Origin: a virus | IMG/VR virus record: IMGVR_UViG_3300025840_000032 | Coordinates: 1-64,000 of that record | DNA: 64,000 nt | Direction: 5' to 3' (one strand) | Shown here: one piece after another, positions 42,946 through 50,731 of the stretch | Layout: the number at the start of each line of letters is the position of its first letter | How positions within the stretch are numbered: the stretch's first letter is position 1 | Made by a program: the position numbers and the translations under genes | The notes under the pieces: model-generated | Database searches by the model: none | Told to the model about the DNA's origin: nothing | The model's input: the letters and a program-made list of their open reading frames with translations, nothing else

Positions 42946-43851
42946 ATGTCCGAAAGAAATTTCATTTTTACAGATGCTGATTTAGACGGTATAGGTTGTT
43001 TGATGTTGGCTAAATGGTGTCTTGGATCAAAAACACCATATATTACAACTACAGTTACAAATTTTAGGGAAAACCTGTTAACCTGGTTACAAAACCATAA
43101 ACTAACTGATTACGATAATGTTTATATTACGGATCTTGATGTATCCCAACATGCTGATTTGTTAGATCATAAAAATGTTACCATTATTGATCATCATTTG
43201 GAGAGTTACGATGAGAAATATAAGAACGCTAAGATTGTAATAGATGTAACATGCACATCAGCGACCAAATTAACTTTCCAACATTTTATTGCCATAAACC
43301 CTCTATTAAGGGCAGAATTTACCAAACCACAATTAAAGTTTATAACATTAGTTGACGACTATGATAGTTATACATTAAAACATTCAGAAACGGTCGGGTT
43401 GAATGTTGTATTATGGAGTATGACTGGTGATAGGGTTCAAAAATTTACCGAATTATATCAAAACGGGTTTGTCCCCTTTAACAGAGAACAAATCAACATG
43501 ATTAATATTGCTCAAAAACGTATTAACGATGCAATTAGTCCAGAAAACATATATATTGCATCATTACCAATTGGAAAAAAACAAGCAAAGGTAATGAGTG
43601 TATTTTGCGACCACAATATTAATGAAGTTGGTTATGAAGTTATTAATCGATATGGAGTTGACATATGTTTTATTGTAAACTTACGGACAAAATCTGTAAG
43701 TTTTAGGAGATCGAAAGAATGTGATATAAATGTTGCAAAACTAGCAAAGGTATTATGTAATGGAGGAGGTCATGCAAGTGCAGCTGGTGGTAAATTAACG
43801 GATGAATTTCTATCCTTATCAAAAAGGTTTACGAATTATGAAGTTAAATAG
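42946..43851 (+). CDS. DHH-family phosphoesterase/exonuclease
   Basis: 301 residues. FTDADLDGIGCLML (motif I), YITDLDVSQ (motif II), VTIIDHHLES (DHH) and the C-terminal DHHA1 motif NGGGHASAAGG. Family members are RecJ-like ssDNA exonucleases or NrnA-like nanoRNases; size favours the small NrnA-like form. Overlaps the next gene by 14 nt, so co-transcribed with the gp59-like and gp32 genes. Confidence 0.85.
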   Translation: MSERNFIFTDADLDGIGCLMLAKWCLGSKTPYITTTVTNFRENLLTWLQNHKLTDYDNVYITDLDVSQHADLLDHKNVTIIDHHLESYDEKYKNAKIVIDVTCTSATKLTFQHFIAINPLLRAEFTKPQLKFITLVDDYDSYTLKHSETVGLNVVLWSMTGDRVQKFTELYQNGFVPFNREQINMINIAQKRINDAISPENIYIASLPIGKKQAKVMSVFCDHNINEVGYEVINRYGVDICFIVNLRTKSVSFRRSKECDINVAKLAKVLCNGGGHASAAGGKLTDEFLSLSKRFTNYEVK

Positions 43852-44131
43852 TACAAACCCAGTTGAATCAACATATACCAAAGAAGTTGCATATACCTTT
43901 ATGGGATTTTGTTCATTCGTGTCAATTTTACACAATAAAAAGGTTAATATTCCAAATATCTTTATTATGATTTTGCAAGACCCAAAGCTTCGAGGGTTTT
44001 TCAAAGACTTGCTTGATATAGACACAGATTACCAATGTGTTCAGTTATTTTTATTTTTTGAGCCAACCTTATATAAGAGTAAATACATAATGAAATATAT
44101 CAACAGCAAAAAACGCACGTTGATAACGTAA
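43838..44131 (+). CDS. Small protein, positional candidate for gp33
   Basis: 97 residues, starting MKLNSTNPVESTYTKEVAY. Sequence is not recognisably like T4 gp33, but it occupies the gp33 place in the T4 order 33-59-32 and has a similar size (T4 gp33 is 112 residues). gp33 links RNA polymerase to the gp45 clamp in late transcription. Assignment by synteny only. Confidence 0.5.
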   Translation: MKLNSTNPVESTYTKEVAYTFMGFCSFVSILHNKKVNIPNIFIMILQDPKLRGFFKDLLDIDTDYQCVQLFLFFEPTLYKSKYIMKYINSKKRTLIT

Positions 44132-44148
44132 AGATTTTCAATTATACT
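44120..44148 (+). promoter_or_regulatory. Early promoter of the gp59-like gene
   Basis: TTGATA (44120-44125), 17 nt, TATACT (44143-44148), 7 nt to the GTG start. Confidence 0.7.
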
Positions 44149-44155
44149 TTATCCT

Positions 44156-44791
44156 GTGAACGATTTTGAACAAACAATATACAACAAGCATCTAGCTAGT
44201 TATAAAAAACATCAGAACAAACCATTTAAGTTCAGAAAAAACTTTACCAATCTAGATGAATCTACCAAAACAATATTACTCAAGCTAGCTAACTTTTTCA
44301 AACAACATAACAAGATAAATATTGACATATTTTTTGCTGCACCGTATTACATTTACACAGATGCAGTTAAATTTGATCTACAATTTTATACATCCTTAAA
44401 AGCTGTTAAATTATACAGAGAATATATCAAGAAATTAAACAGACAAGACATTAATTCGGATGATATTAAAAATCATTTTTTAGAATCCACTAAATTCATC
44501 TTAAAATTCTGTAAAGAGCACAAAATTAAATTTTTATCATATCCAAGTTACAAGGAAGGGTATATAAATGCATTTTTTGAACATTTAAAACACGGGAATG
44601 TATCAATTTATGTAATGTTTATGTTTCCAGATTTTGAAACACAATTTAAATCTGTTGATAAAGAAATGAGAGAACATTTAATATCCGATACTTATGATGA
44701 TATTGACAGGAACCGCGTTAAATTCTATAATGCTGACAAGAAAACGAAGGAATATTTTGATAAAATATTTAATTTGTGTAAGACCCATTGA
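44156..44791 (+). CDS. 59: gp59-like helicase loader
   Basis: 211 residues, GTG start (T4 gp59 is 217). Mostly helical and basic. LKAVKLYREYIKKLNRQD resembles T4 gp59 ALVFYREYIGRLKQIKF, and the later FFEHLKHGNVSIYVMF.. PDFE fits its C-terminal domain. Position directly before gene 32 is as in T4. Loads gp41 on gp32-covered forks. Identity is by weak similarity plus synteny. Confidence 0.65.
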   Translation: MNDFEQTIYNKHLASYKKHQNKPFKFRKNFTNLDESTKTILLKLANFFKQHNKINIDIFFAAPYYIYTDAVKFDLQFYTSLKAVKLYREYIKKLNRQDINSDDIKNHFLESTKFILKFCKEHKIKFLSYPSYKEGYINAFFEHLKHGNVSIYVMFMFPDFETQFKSVDKEMREHLISDTYDDIDRNRVKFYNADKKTKEYFDKIFNLCKTH

Positions 44792-44816
44792 TAAAACAAG
44801 CAGCGAAGCATAATTA
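44788..44816 (+). promoter_or_regulatory. Promoter of gene 32
   Basis: TTGATA (44788-44793), 17 nt, TAATTA (44811-44816). Predicted start near 44823, so gene 32 has a leader of about 50 nt, unlike most genes here. Confidence 0.55.
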
Positions 44817-44820
44817 ATAT

Positions 44821-44874
44821 ATGTATAACGACGAGCGTTGTTGTGCAAATAACGAAAAATAACGAAACAAAACT
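44821..44874 (+). promoter_or_regulatory. Gene 32 leader: hairpin, repeats and small uORF
   Basis: ACGAC-gagc-GTTGT can form a hairpin near the 5' end, followed by two ATAACGAAA repeats. ATG at 44821 opens a 13-codon frame (MYNDERCCANNEK). In T4, gp32 represses its own translation by binding an AU-rich leader with a 5' pseudoknot; this leader has the same general plan. Confidence 0.5.
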
Positions 44875-45726
44875 ATGGCAAATATTAACGACATGTTCGA
44901 AAGCATTAAAAATGCAATGACACAAGATTCTGGCTCTTCTTCAAGAGGTCAGTTTTTAAGAACCGAAGTTGGCAACACATATGTTGTTCGGCTTATTCCA
45001 AATATTGAAAACCCATCGAAAACATTTTACCATTATTACACACATGGATGGAATTCGTTTTCAACAGGACAATATTTGAGTCTTATCAGTCCTAATACAT
45101 GGGGTGAAAGGGATCCAATCTCAGAAACTCGGTATCGTTTGTCAAAGACCGGGACAGATGAAGAAAAGGAAAGGGCGAGTAAGATCTTGAGGCGTGAAAA
45201 TTGGGTGGCCAACGTGTACGTGGTGAATGATCCAGTTAACCCTGAAAATAATGGAACGATCAAGTTGTTACGCTTTGGTCGACAATTGCATAAAATCATT
45301 ATGGATGCTATGCAAGGCGATGAAGCTGAAGAACTCGGTCCTCGTATTTTCGATCTAACGAAAAATGGATGCGATTTCCGGATTAAAGTTGAAAAACAAG
45401 GAGATTATCCAACATACGTTTCATCGAAGTTCGGGATGCCTAAAAAGCTCAACATCGAATACGAAGGAGGTATTGATGCAATTCATAAAAATATTCATGA
45501 CCTGGAATCTGTTTTCTCGGTTAAAACATATGATGAATTGAAAGCAATCCTCGATGAACACTTCTTTTGTGATGATGTTACAAAAGAAACTCAAGCAGGA
45601 GATGTGAAAAAAACAACTGCGGTGGTTGAAAAAGTGACAGAAACTACCACTGTACCAGAGACTGTAACCGATGATGATGACGATATTAATGAGTTGTTGG
45701 CCAGTCTTGATGAAGTGGACAAATAA
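44875..45726 (+). CDS. 32: gp32 single-stranded DNA binding protein
   Basis: 283 residues (T4 gp32 is 301). Core RENWVANVYVVNDPVNPENNG and KLLRFGRQLHKII aligns with T4 SYWANILVVKDPAAPENEG..RFGKKIWDKI. The T4 zinc-finger cysteines (HGDYDSCPVC region) are replaced by SPNTWGERDPISE, so no zinc site is visible. C-terminus is the usual acidic tail (VTDDDDDINELLASLDEVDK) for partner binding. A structured leader precedes it. Confidence 0.92.
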   Translation: MANINDMFESIKNAMTQDSGSSSRGQFLRTEVGNTYVVRLIPNIENPSKTFYHYYTHGWNSFSTGQYLSLISPNTWGERDPISETRYRLSKTGTDEEKERASKILRRENWVANVYVVNDPVNPENNGTIKLLRFGRQLHKIIMDAMQGDEAEELGPRIFDLTKNGCDFRIKVEKQGDYPTYVSSKFGMPKKLNIEYEGGIDAIHKNIHDLESVFSVKTYDELKAILDEHFFCDDVTKETQAGDVKKTTAVVEKVTETTTVPETVTDDDDDINELLASLDEVDK

Positions 45727-45727
45727 T

Positions 45728-46285
45728 ATGGAAAATAATACATCAAATGTAAATTATGATGAATTACGCTTGGATCCTCAGGGTCCAAGCGACCCTTATG
45801 ATGATGCTCTTGCATTTCGATCATTATTGGGGGCTGTTCATAATGAATTTAATACAATCGTTAACAATAATATTACGGGTGCATCGTCATCTTTACATAG
45901 AATTGACGCGAGACCGATACTTGAAAAGGGAGTTAAAGAATTAATCTCCAAACAACCTCCTGCCCCGCTTCCAATCGAAATCCCGGAGAAGCACAATCAA
46001 ACTGAAACGGTGAATAATTCAAATAACATTTTTGTCCCCCTGGCAGAAGTAGTACCTCCACCAGCACCTGCAGAATGGTGTAAAAAGGACGACGATCAAT
46101 TAGAATTTAATTTTGACAACACTGCAACAGCCCAAAAGATATATGATGCGTTGGAAAATCTTGACATTAAAATAGATACTATTGAATCTAAATTGGATAA
46201 AATTCTTAATGCTCTAGAAAGCGTAAATATTAAGAAAAAACGCGTGCCATCACAACCAAAAACCACAAATACCAAAAAAAAGTAA
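45728..46285 (+). CDS. Hypothetical protein after gene 32
   Basis: 185 residues from the ATG 1 nt after the gene 32 stop. N-terminal helix DDALAFRSLLGAVHNEF, a Pro/Gln linker (KQPPAPLPIEIPEK, VVPPPAPAEW), a coiled-coil-like segment ALENLDIKIDTIESKLDKIL and a Lys-rich end. Co-transcribed with gene 32. The earlier in-frame ATGs lie inside gene 32 and are not preferred. Function unknown. Confidence 0.65.
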   Translation: MENNTSNVNYDELRLDPQGPSDPYDDALAFRSLLGAVHNEFNTIVNNNITGASSSLHRIDARPILEKGVKELISKQPPAPLPIEIPEKHNQTETVNNSNNIFVPLAEVVPPPAPAEWCKKDDDQLEFNFDNTATAQKIYDALENLDIKIDTIESKLDKILNALESVNIKKKRVPSQPKTTNTKKK

Positions 46286-46319
46286 TTGGTAATTCAATTG
46301 ATGGTATATATCATAAGGT

Positions 46320-47039
46320 ATGGTCATTACTATCAAAAATAAAAATCATTTCATTGCAAGATTTATAAAGCCTTTAAGCTCATTGACCGAATCCGTTGTT
46401 ATTAAATCTGATGACAACGGATTTAATTGTCTAGCTAATAACGAACTCGGGGTAATTTTATATGCAACGTATAAGACCGATGTAAATGCAAGTATTCAAC
46501 TTAATATTCCGGATATAAAACGTCTTGAGAAAATTATTTCATATATAAATCAAGATCAAATTGAGTTGCAATTTAAATCTAATTCATTATCATATAAAGA
46601 TAACAACATCCGCTTTAAATATCACTTTCTTGAAGATGGATTAATTGAAACACCAAAGTTAAGCATCCAAAAAATTCAAAATATTACAACTGATATTGAT
46701 TTTCAAATTGAATATAGTAAAATAGTTGAATTAGCTAAAGGAGCTTCGTTTGTTGGAGAGTCAGAAAAATTGTATTTCACAATTGATAGTAATGGGGTTT
46801 TTGGAGAAATAACGGATAAAACTAATTCATCTGTTGATAGTTATGGAGTTAAGTTATTAGACCAAGAATTTGATCGATCGATTACATTCCCGGTGAATTT
46901 TGATATTGTCCGATTACTTGCAAGTGTTACTACAGATAAAATTACAGTCAGACTTAATACAGAAGTTGGATTGAGTGTATTTGAAATTGAAACACCGGAA
47001 TCAACTCTTAAATATATTGTCTCAGGATTACAATCATGA
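46320..47039 (+). CDS. 45: gp45 sliding clamp
   Basis: 239 residues (T4 gp45 is 228), beta-rich with two repeated PCNA-like domains: SSLTESVVIKSDDNGFNCLANNE at the start of domain 1 and FPVNFDIVRLLASVTTDKITVRL in domain 2. Processivity factor for gp43; in T4 it also activates late promoters with gp33 and gp55. Separate 44/62 clamp-loader genes are not in the window. Followed by an ATGA-coupled small gene. Confidence 0.88.
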   Translation: MVITIKNKNHFIARFIKPLSSLTESVVIKSDDNGFNCLANNELGVILYATYKTDVNASIQLNIPDIKRLEKIISYINQDQIELQFKSNSLSYKDNNIRFKYHFLEDGLIETPKLSIQKIQNITTDIDFQIEYSKIVELAKGASFVGESEKLYFTIDSNGVFGEITDKTNSSVDSYGVKLLDQEFDRSITFPVNFDIVRLLASVTTDKITVRLNTEVGLSVFEIETPESTLKYIVSGLQS

Positions 47040-47362
47040 ATAAAATCTCAACATTAGGGTATTTCAAAAAAAGATTACGTGATAATGGATTTATCGTAAT
47101 TGATTTGTTTAAAAATTATAGTTCTAGCGATAAACGCAAATGGACTATTATGATTAACCCCGGAGTTGAAAGTATACACATCACATGCAGTATTTCAGAT
47201 GAATTTGATACACCTGTTTTTGAAATTTCAGATGATGGCCAAAAAATTAGATTAAAATACGTTCAAATCACCACAGCATCAATGGAAGTAGTGATTAGTC
47301 GATTACTAGACTGGGGAGTAGTAAATAATAACAAAACATCTCCATATTTTAAAGAACATTAA
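47036..47362 (+). CDS. Hypothetical protein coupled to gp45
   Basis: 108 residues, start in ATGA overlap with gene 45. Beta/alpha composition, LGYFKKRLRDNGFIVIDLFKNY near the start. No family recognised. The coupling suggests a function in replication or late transcription, but this is inference. Confidence 0.65.
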   Translation: MNKISTLGYFKKRLRDNGFIVIDLFKNYSSSDKRKWTIMINPGVESIHITCSISDEFDTPVFEISDDGQKIRLKYVQITTASMEVVISRLLDWGVVNNNKTSPYFKEH

Positions 47363-47364
47363 AC

Positions 47365-48354
47365 ATGAATAAAAATATTATTGACATTACACCAAAACGT
47401 CGAGTTTTAATTATAGGTAAGGGTTATATTGGTAGTAATTTATCTACTTTTTTAGCTGAGGATAATGCCCTTGAAGTATATAACATCGAAAGAGTTCAAC
47501 TTAATTATTTAGATAAAAGCGAATTACATCAATTTTTTGAAACATACAAAGATTTGGGTATTGTTTTTGATTATGTTGTTAACGCGGTAGGATTTACTGG
47601 TGATAACAACATTGACGATGCTCTAGATAATAAAGAATTGTGTTATATCCTTAATACAGTCTTTCCAGTCATGTTGAGCAATACTATCAAAACAACTACC
47701 CCGGATTGTAAATTGATTAATATTAGTTCTGGTTGTATCTATAATGGACCAGCACCATCCCCAACCGGGTGGACCGAAAATGATGTGCCTAATTTTGGTA
47801 TTTGTGATGATGTATCGTCATTTTATAGTAAAACCAAACACAGCGCTGAATTATTGTTGAGTTATGCATGTGATAATACATATAATTTGAGAATTCGTAT
47901 GCCTTTTGGTGAAATTCCTTCTAATCGTAACCTCTTTCAAAAATTATTTAAATACACAACGCTCCTTAACGCGAGCAACAGTATCACATACGTGTATGAT
48001 CTATTTAATGTGATTTATAATATAGTTATCTCCGATGTTCTCACAACGGGAGTTTATAATATTGTAAATGATGGTCATTTCAACATGGAAATGTTCATAG
48101 AAGCTGTTAAACGAAACGAAAAAGAGTTAATTAAGAGCAAGTTTATAACAAACAAATACTTAAAAAATATAAAACTGGTTGATGAACAACAATTCTGTGA
48201 AATGAACATCACAAAAGAAAATCGATCATCAACTATATTGGATAATTCAGTTATTAAATCAGCTTTAAACACTAAATTCCAAAATATAACGGTAGACTTT
48301 ATTGATACCGTTATAAAAGACTTAATTGAAAATGCAACTACCTCAATTGAATAA
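47365..48354 (+). CDS. RmlD-like NDP-sugar reductase/epimerase (SDR)
   Basis: 329 residues. VLIIGKGYIGSNLSTFL nucleotide-binding loop, VVNAVGFTGDNNID, INISSGCIYNGPAPSPTGW and YSKTKHSAE (YxxxK). Pattern resembles dTDP-4-dehydrorhamnose reductase and the plant NRS/ER epimerase-reductase. With the RmlB-like gene that follows it could complete a deoxysugar route. Overlaps the next gene by a few codons. Confidence 0.75.
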   Translation: MNKNIIDITPKRRVLIIGKGYIGSNLSTFLAEDNALEVYNIERVQLNYLDKSELHQFFETYKDLGIVFDYVVNAVGFTGDNNIDDALDNKELCYILNTVFPVMLSNTIKTTTPDCKLINISSGCIYNGPAPSPTGWTENDVPNFGICDDVSSFYSKTKHSAELLLSYACDNTYNLRIRMPFGEIPSNRNLFQKLFKYTTLLNASNSITYVYDLFNVIYNIVISDVLTTGVYNIVNDGHFNMEMFIEAVKRNEKELIKSKFITNKYLKNIKLVDEQQFCEMNITKENRSSTILDNSVIKSALNTKFQNITVDFIDTVIKDLIENATTSIE

Positions 48355-49303
48355 AACAGCAGTTGTTACCGGAGGATTAGGATTTATCGGTAGTTATTTG
48401 TGTGAATTGTTATCTAGCCGTGGCTACGATGTAATAATTTTTGATAAAAATACTTATGCAACCAAATATTCGGATAAAACTAAAACAAAACATGCAAGAT
48501 TATATGAAGTTGATATTGTAAACCAGAAGGGGATTGAGGAAGTTTTTGATGGTATCCGAAATATTGATGTAATATTTCATTTAGCTGCTGAAAGCCATGT
48601 TGATAATAGTTTAGAAACACCAAATATATTTGTTCAAACCAATATTATTGGTACTCACAATATATTAGAACTGTGTAGAAAGAGAAATATACCATTAGTT
48701 TATGTATCGACTGATGAAATATATGGTTCCTTTACTCCAGAAAATGTATTTTCCGATGAATTTAACAATGGATGGACTGAAACATATCCAATCGATCCGA
48801 CATCTCCATATTCAACATCTAAAGCCTGTGGAGACCTATTAGCAATAACATATCATAAGAGTTATGATATGGATATTAAAATTACTCGCTGTTGTAATAA
48901 TTTTGGAGTCGGTCAACACATTGAAAAAATGATACCAAAATCGATTACAACAGCTCTCAACGAGCAAATTGTTAATATTTACGGTAGTGGGGTAAATATT
49001 CGACAATGGATACATGCCTCTGATCATTGTGAAGGACTTTTATTAGTTAATGAAAAGGGTAGACCCGGAGAAATTTATAATATCGGGACCAAAGATCGTT
49101 TAACAAACAACAAGCTTATCGATTTGATTGAACAGTGTGTAGATGAAACAATCGTTAGGTACCATATACCGGATCGTATTAATCATGATTTTGCATACAA
49201 CGTGAACTTTGATAAAATAGCTAAATTGGGATTTAATCCAAAAAGATCAATCTTAAACCGGAAGGAAATAAATGAAATGGTGGAATACTACAAAAGATAT
49301 TAA
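48332..49303 (+). CDS. RmlB-like NDP-glucose 4,6-dehydratase (SDR)
   Basis: 323 residues from the ATG at 48332 (TTG at 48326 also in frame). VVTGGLGFIGSYLCELL, FHLAAESHVDNSLETP (classic RmlB), VYVSTDEIYGSF with catalytic Thr-Asp-Glu, YSTSKACGD (YxxxK) and CCNNFGVGQHIEKMIPK. Makes an NDP-4-keto-6-deoxysugar, the substrate for the RmlD-like enzyme upstream. Strong assignment to the dehydratase group; nucleotide not determined. Confidence 0.85.
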   Translation: MQLPQLNKTAVVTGGLGFIGSYLCELLSSRGYDVIIFDKNTYATKYSDKTKTKHARLYEVDIVNQKGIEEVFDGIRNIDVIFHLAAESHVDNSLETPNIFVQTNIIGTHNILELCRKRNIPLVYVSTDEIYGSFTPENVFSDEFNNGWTETYPIDPTSPYSTSKACGDLLAITYHKSYDMDIKITRCCNNFGVGQHIEKMIPKSITTALNEQIVNIYGSGVNIRQWIHASDHCEGLLLVNEKGRPGEIYNIGTKDRLTNNKLIDLIEQCVDETIVRYHIPDRINHDFAYNVNFDKIAKLGFNPKRSILNRKEINEMVEYYKRY

Positions 49304-49538
49304 AAAGCCACGATGCCGGAATTTATATGCTGTTAAGCACGGAGATCACGCTGGAAAATTCCTTGCATATATTCAATCTAGCAAAGACACTCATCATTTT
49401 TTAACCATTCCCGGGAATGAGTGTTTAGAAGTACCTATAGCAGATTTTGAAAACGGTATTAACAATAAAATTGTTGATTTCGTTGAAATTCTACCACGAT
49501 CTGTGTTTAAAGTTGTAAAAGCTCAATATTTTTCTTGA
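49272..49538 (+). CDS. Small hypothetical protein
   Basis: 88 residues starting MKWWNTTKDIKKPRCRNLYA, with a good ribosome binding site (GGAAGGA) 5 nt before the ATG inside the rmlB-like gene. FLAYIQSSKDTHHFLTIPGNE suggests a small beta domain. Function unknown. Confidence 0.65.
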   Translation: MKWWNTTKDIKKPRCRNLYAVKHGDHAGKFLAYIQSSKDTHHFLTIPGNECLEVPIADFENGINNKIVDFVEILPRSVFKVVKAQYFS

Positions 49539-49619
49539 TAATTATATGGCAGTTCATATCATATATGATATGAAATCGTTTAATTCAACGAAACCACAAG
49601 TTGCAACGAAAGGATCTAA

Positions 49620-50519
49620 ATGAACACCCTGATTTTAGATGCAAACAATTTGCTTTACCGGACTTTTTGGGTAAACAAACAACATATTAATGATGATGAT
49701 GCAACTTCGTTAATGTTTATACGTGCAGTTAAGTCCTACTGCGAAAAGTTTAATCCAGATCGGACTTATGCTGTTTGGGACAAAAAACTCACATACCCCT
49801 CGACAAATTTCCGGAAAAACATGTCAAGCGGTGCTTATAAAAGTAATCGAGACAATACAGTTGTGAAAGAAGCTCATAAAAATGATGATTCGTTAAAAGA
49901 ACTATTAGAGCATCTTGGAATCAAAAGTTTATATCCGAATGTTATGGAAGCAGATGATGTAATTGCATATTTGTGCCATAATCTCACCGGGAAAAAATAT
50001 GTTGTTACTGTTGATAAAGATTTATATCAATTAATCAACGACGAAACATATATTTACAATCCGATTCAAAAAATAACTGTAACACCGGATAATTTTACTA
50101 CCTATACAAAGGGGGTTGAATTAACATGGTTTCTGGATTACAAAGCTCTTGTTGGGGACAACAGCGATAACATCAAAGGGTTGCATAAAGTTGGTCATAA
50201 ACGAGCTATCACATTAATTGAGAAGTTCAAAAAAGCTGAAGCTGCTGAAGTTCTCAACGAACATCAATATCAAATATACAAAGGTAATAAAGATATGATG
50301 GATTTATCGATGGGATATTCTTTTTATGAAGAAGAAGTACCAACATATCAAAAACAACTTGAAGAAGGCATGCCAGAAAAAAATATGGATGCATTTTTTG
50401 AAAAATGTAAAGAGTTAAATCTTAATTCGATTGTCAATCAAAAGGATAAATGGCGTACAACATTTAATTTTAATGAATCTCTTGTTGCTACTATAAACAA
50501 ACTAAATACTAGCATATGA
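49620..50519 (+). CDS. rnh: RNase H (FEN-type 5' nuclease)
   Basis: 299 residues (T4 RNase H is 305). LILDANNLLYRTFW with the first metal Asp, VMEADDVIAYL, KYVVTVDKDLYQLI, and KALVGDNSDNIKGLHKVGHK (metal Asp set plus helix-hairpin-helix DNA clamp). Removes RNA primers and adjacent DNA on lagging strands. A clear ribosome binding site AAAGGATCTAAATG precedes it; ~80 nt of AT-rich DNA with a small inverted repeat (TCATATCATATATGATATGA) lies upstream. Confidence 0.9.
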   Translation: MNTLILDANNLLYRTFWVNKQHINDDDATSLMFIRAVKSYCEKFNPDRTYAVWDKKLTYPSTNFRKNMSSGAYKSNRDNTVVKEAHKNDDSLKELLEHLGIKSLYPNVMEADDVIAYLCHNLTGKKYVVTVDKDLYQLINDETYIYNPIQKITVTPDNFTTYTKGVELTWFLDYKALVGDNSDNIKGLHKVGHKRAITLIEKFKKAEAAEVLNEHQYQIYKGNKDMMDLSMGYSFYEEEVPTYQKQLEEGMPEKNMDAFFEKCKELNLNSIVNQKDKWRTTFNFNESLVATINKLNTSI

Positions 50520-50713
50520 ATAACAACATTAATAATATGCAAATGGTGCGACCTATATCGATTGCAAGTCCAATCTCTGGGCAACAAGTCCATCCACGTA
50601 TCCATAAATTTGAACGGAATGGCGAACTCGTAACAGAAGCACACTGGATTGATCCAGCTAGTGGAGCCTTTATAAGAAAAGGTATTGTTTCTATTGAAAA
50701 AATACAGAAATGA
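50516..50713 (+). CDS. Conserved small phage protein (EAHWIDPASG)
   Basis: 65 residues, start in ATGA overlap with rnh. ISGQQVHPRIHKFERNGE and TEAHWIDPASGAFIRKGIVS match a short conserved protein of T4-like marine phages, function unknown. Its 3' end contains the -35 box of the primase promoter. Confidence 0.7.
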   Translation: MNNNINNMQMVRPISIASPISGQQVHPRIHKFERNGELVTEAHWIDPASGAFIRKGIVSIEKIQK

Positions 50714-50722
50714 TCATATAAT
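50694..50722 (+). promoter_or_regulatory. Early promoter of gene 61
   Basis: TTGAAA (50694-50699), 17 nt, TATAAT (50717-50722), 9 nt to the ATG. Confidence 0.75.
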
Positions 50723-50731
50723 CCTTGGTAT

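Noticed and set aside
43838-44131. Firm call of gp33
   Set aside because: Only gene order supports it; no sequence similarity to T4 gp33 could be seen.
49545-49619. Regulatory inverted repeat before rnh
   Set aside because: TCATATCATATATGATATGA is palindromic but simple AT-rich sequence; rnh has an ordinary ribosome binding site, so no special role is supported.
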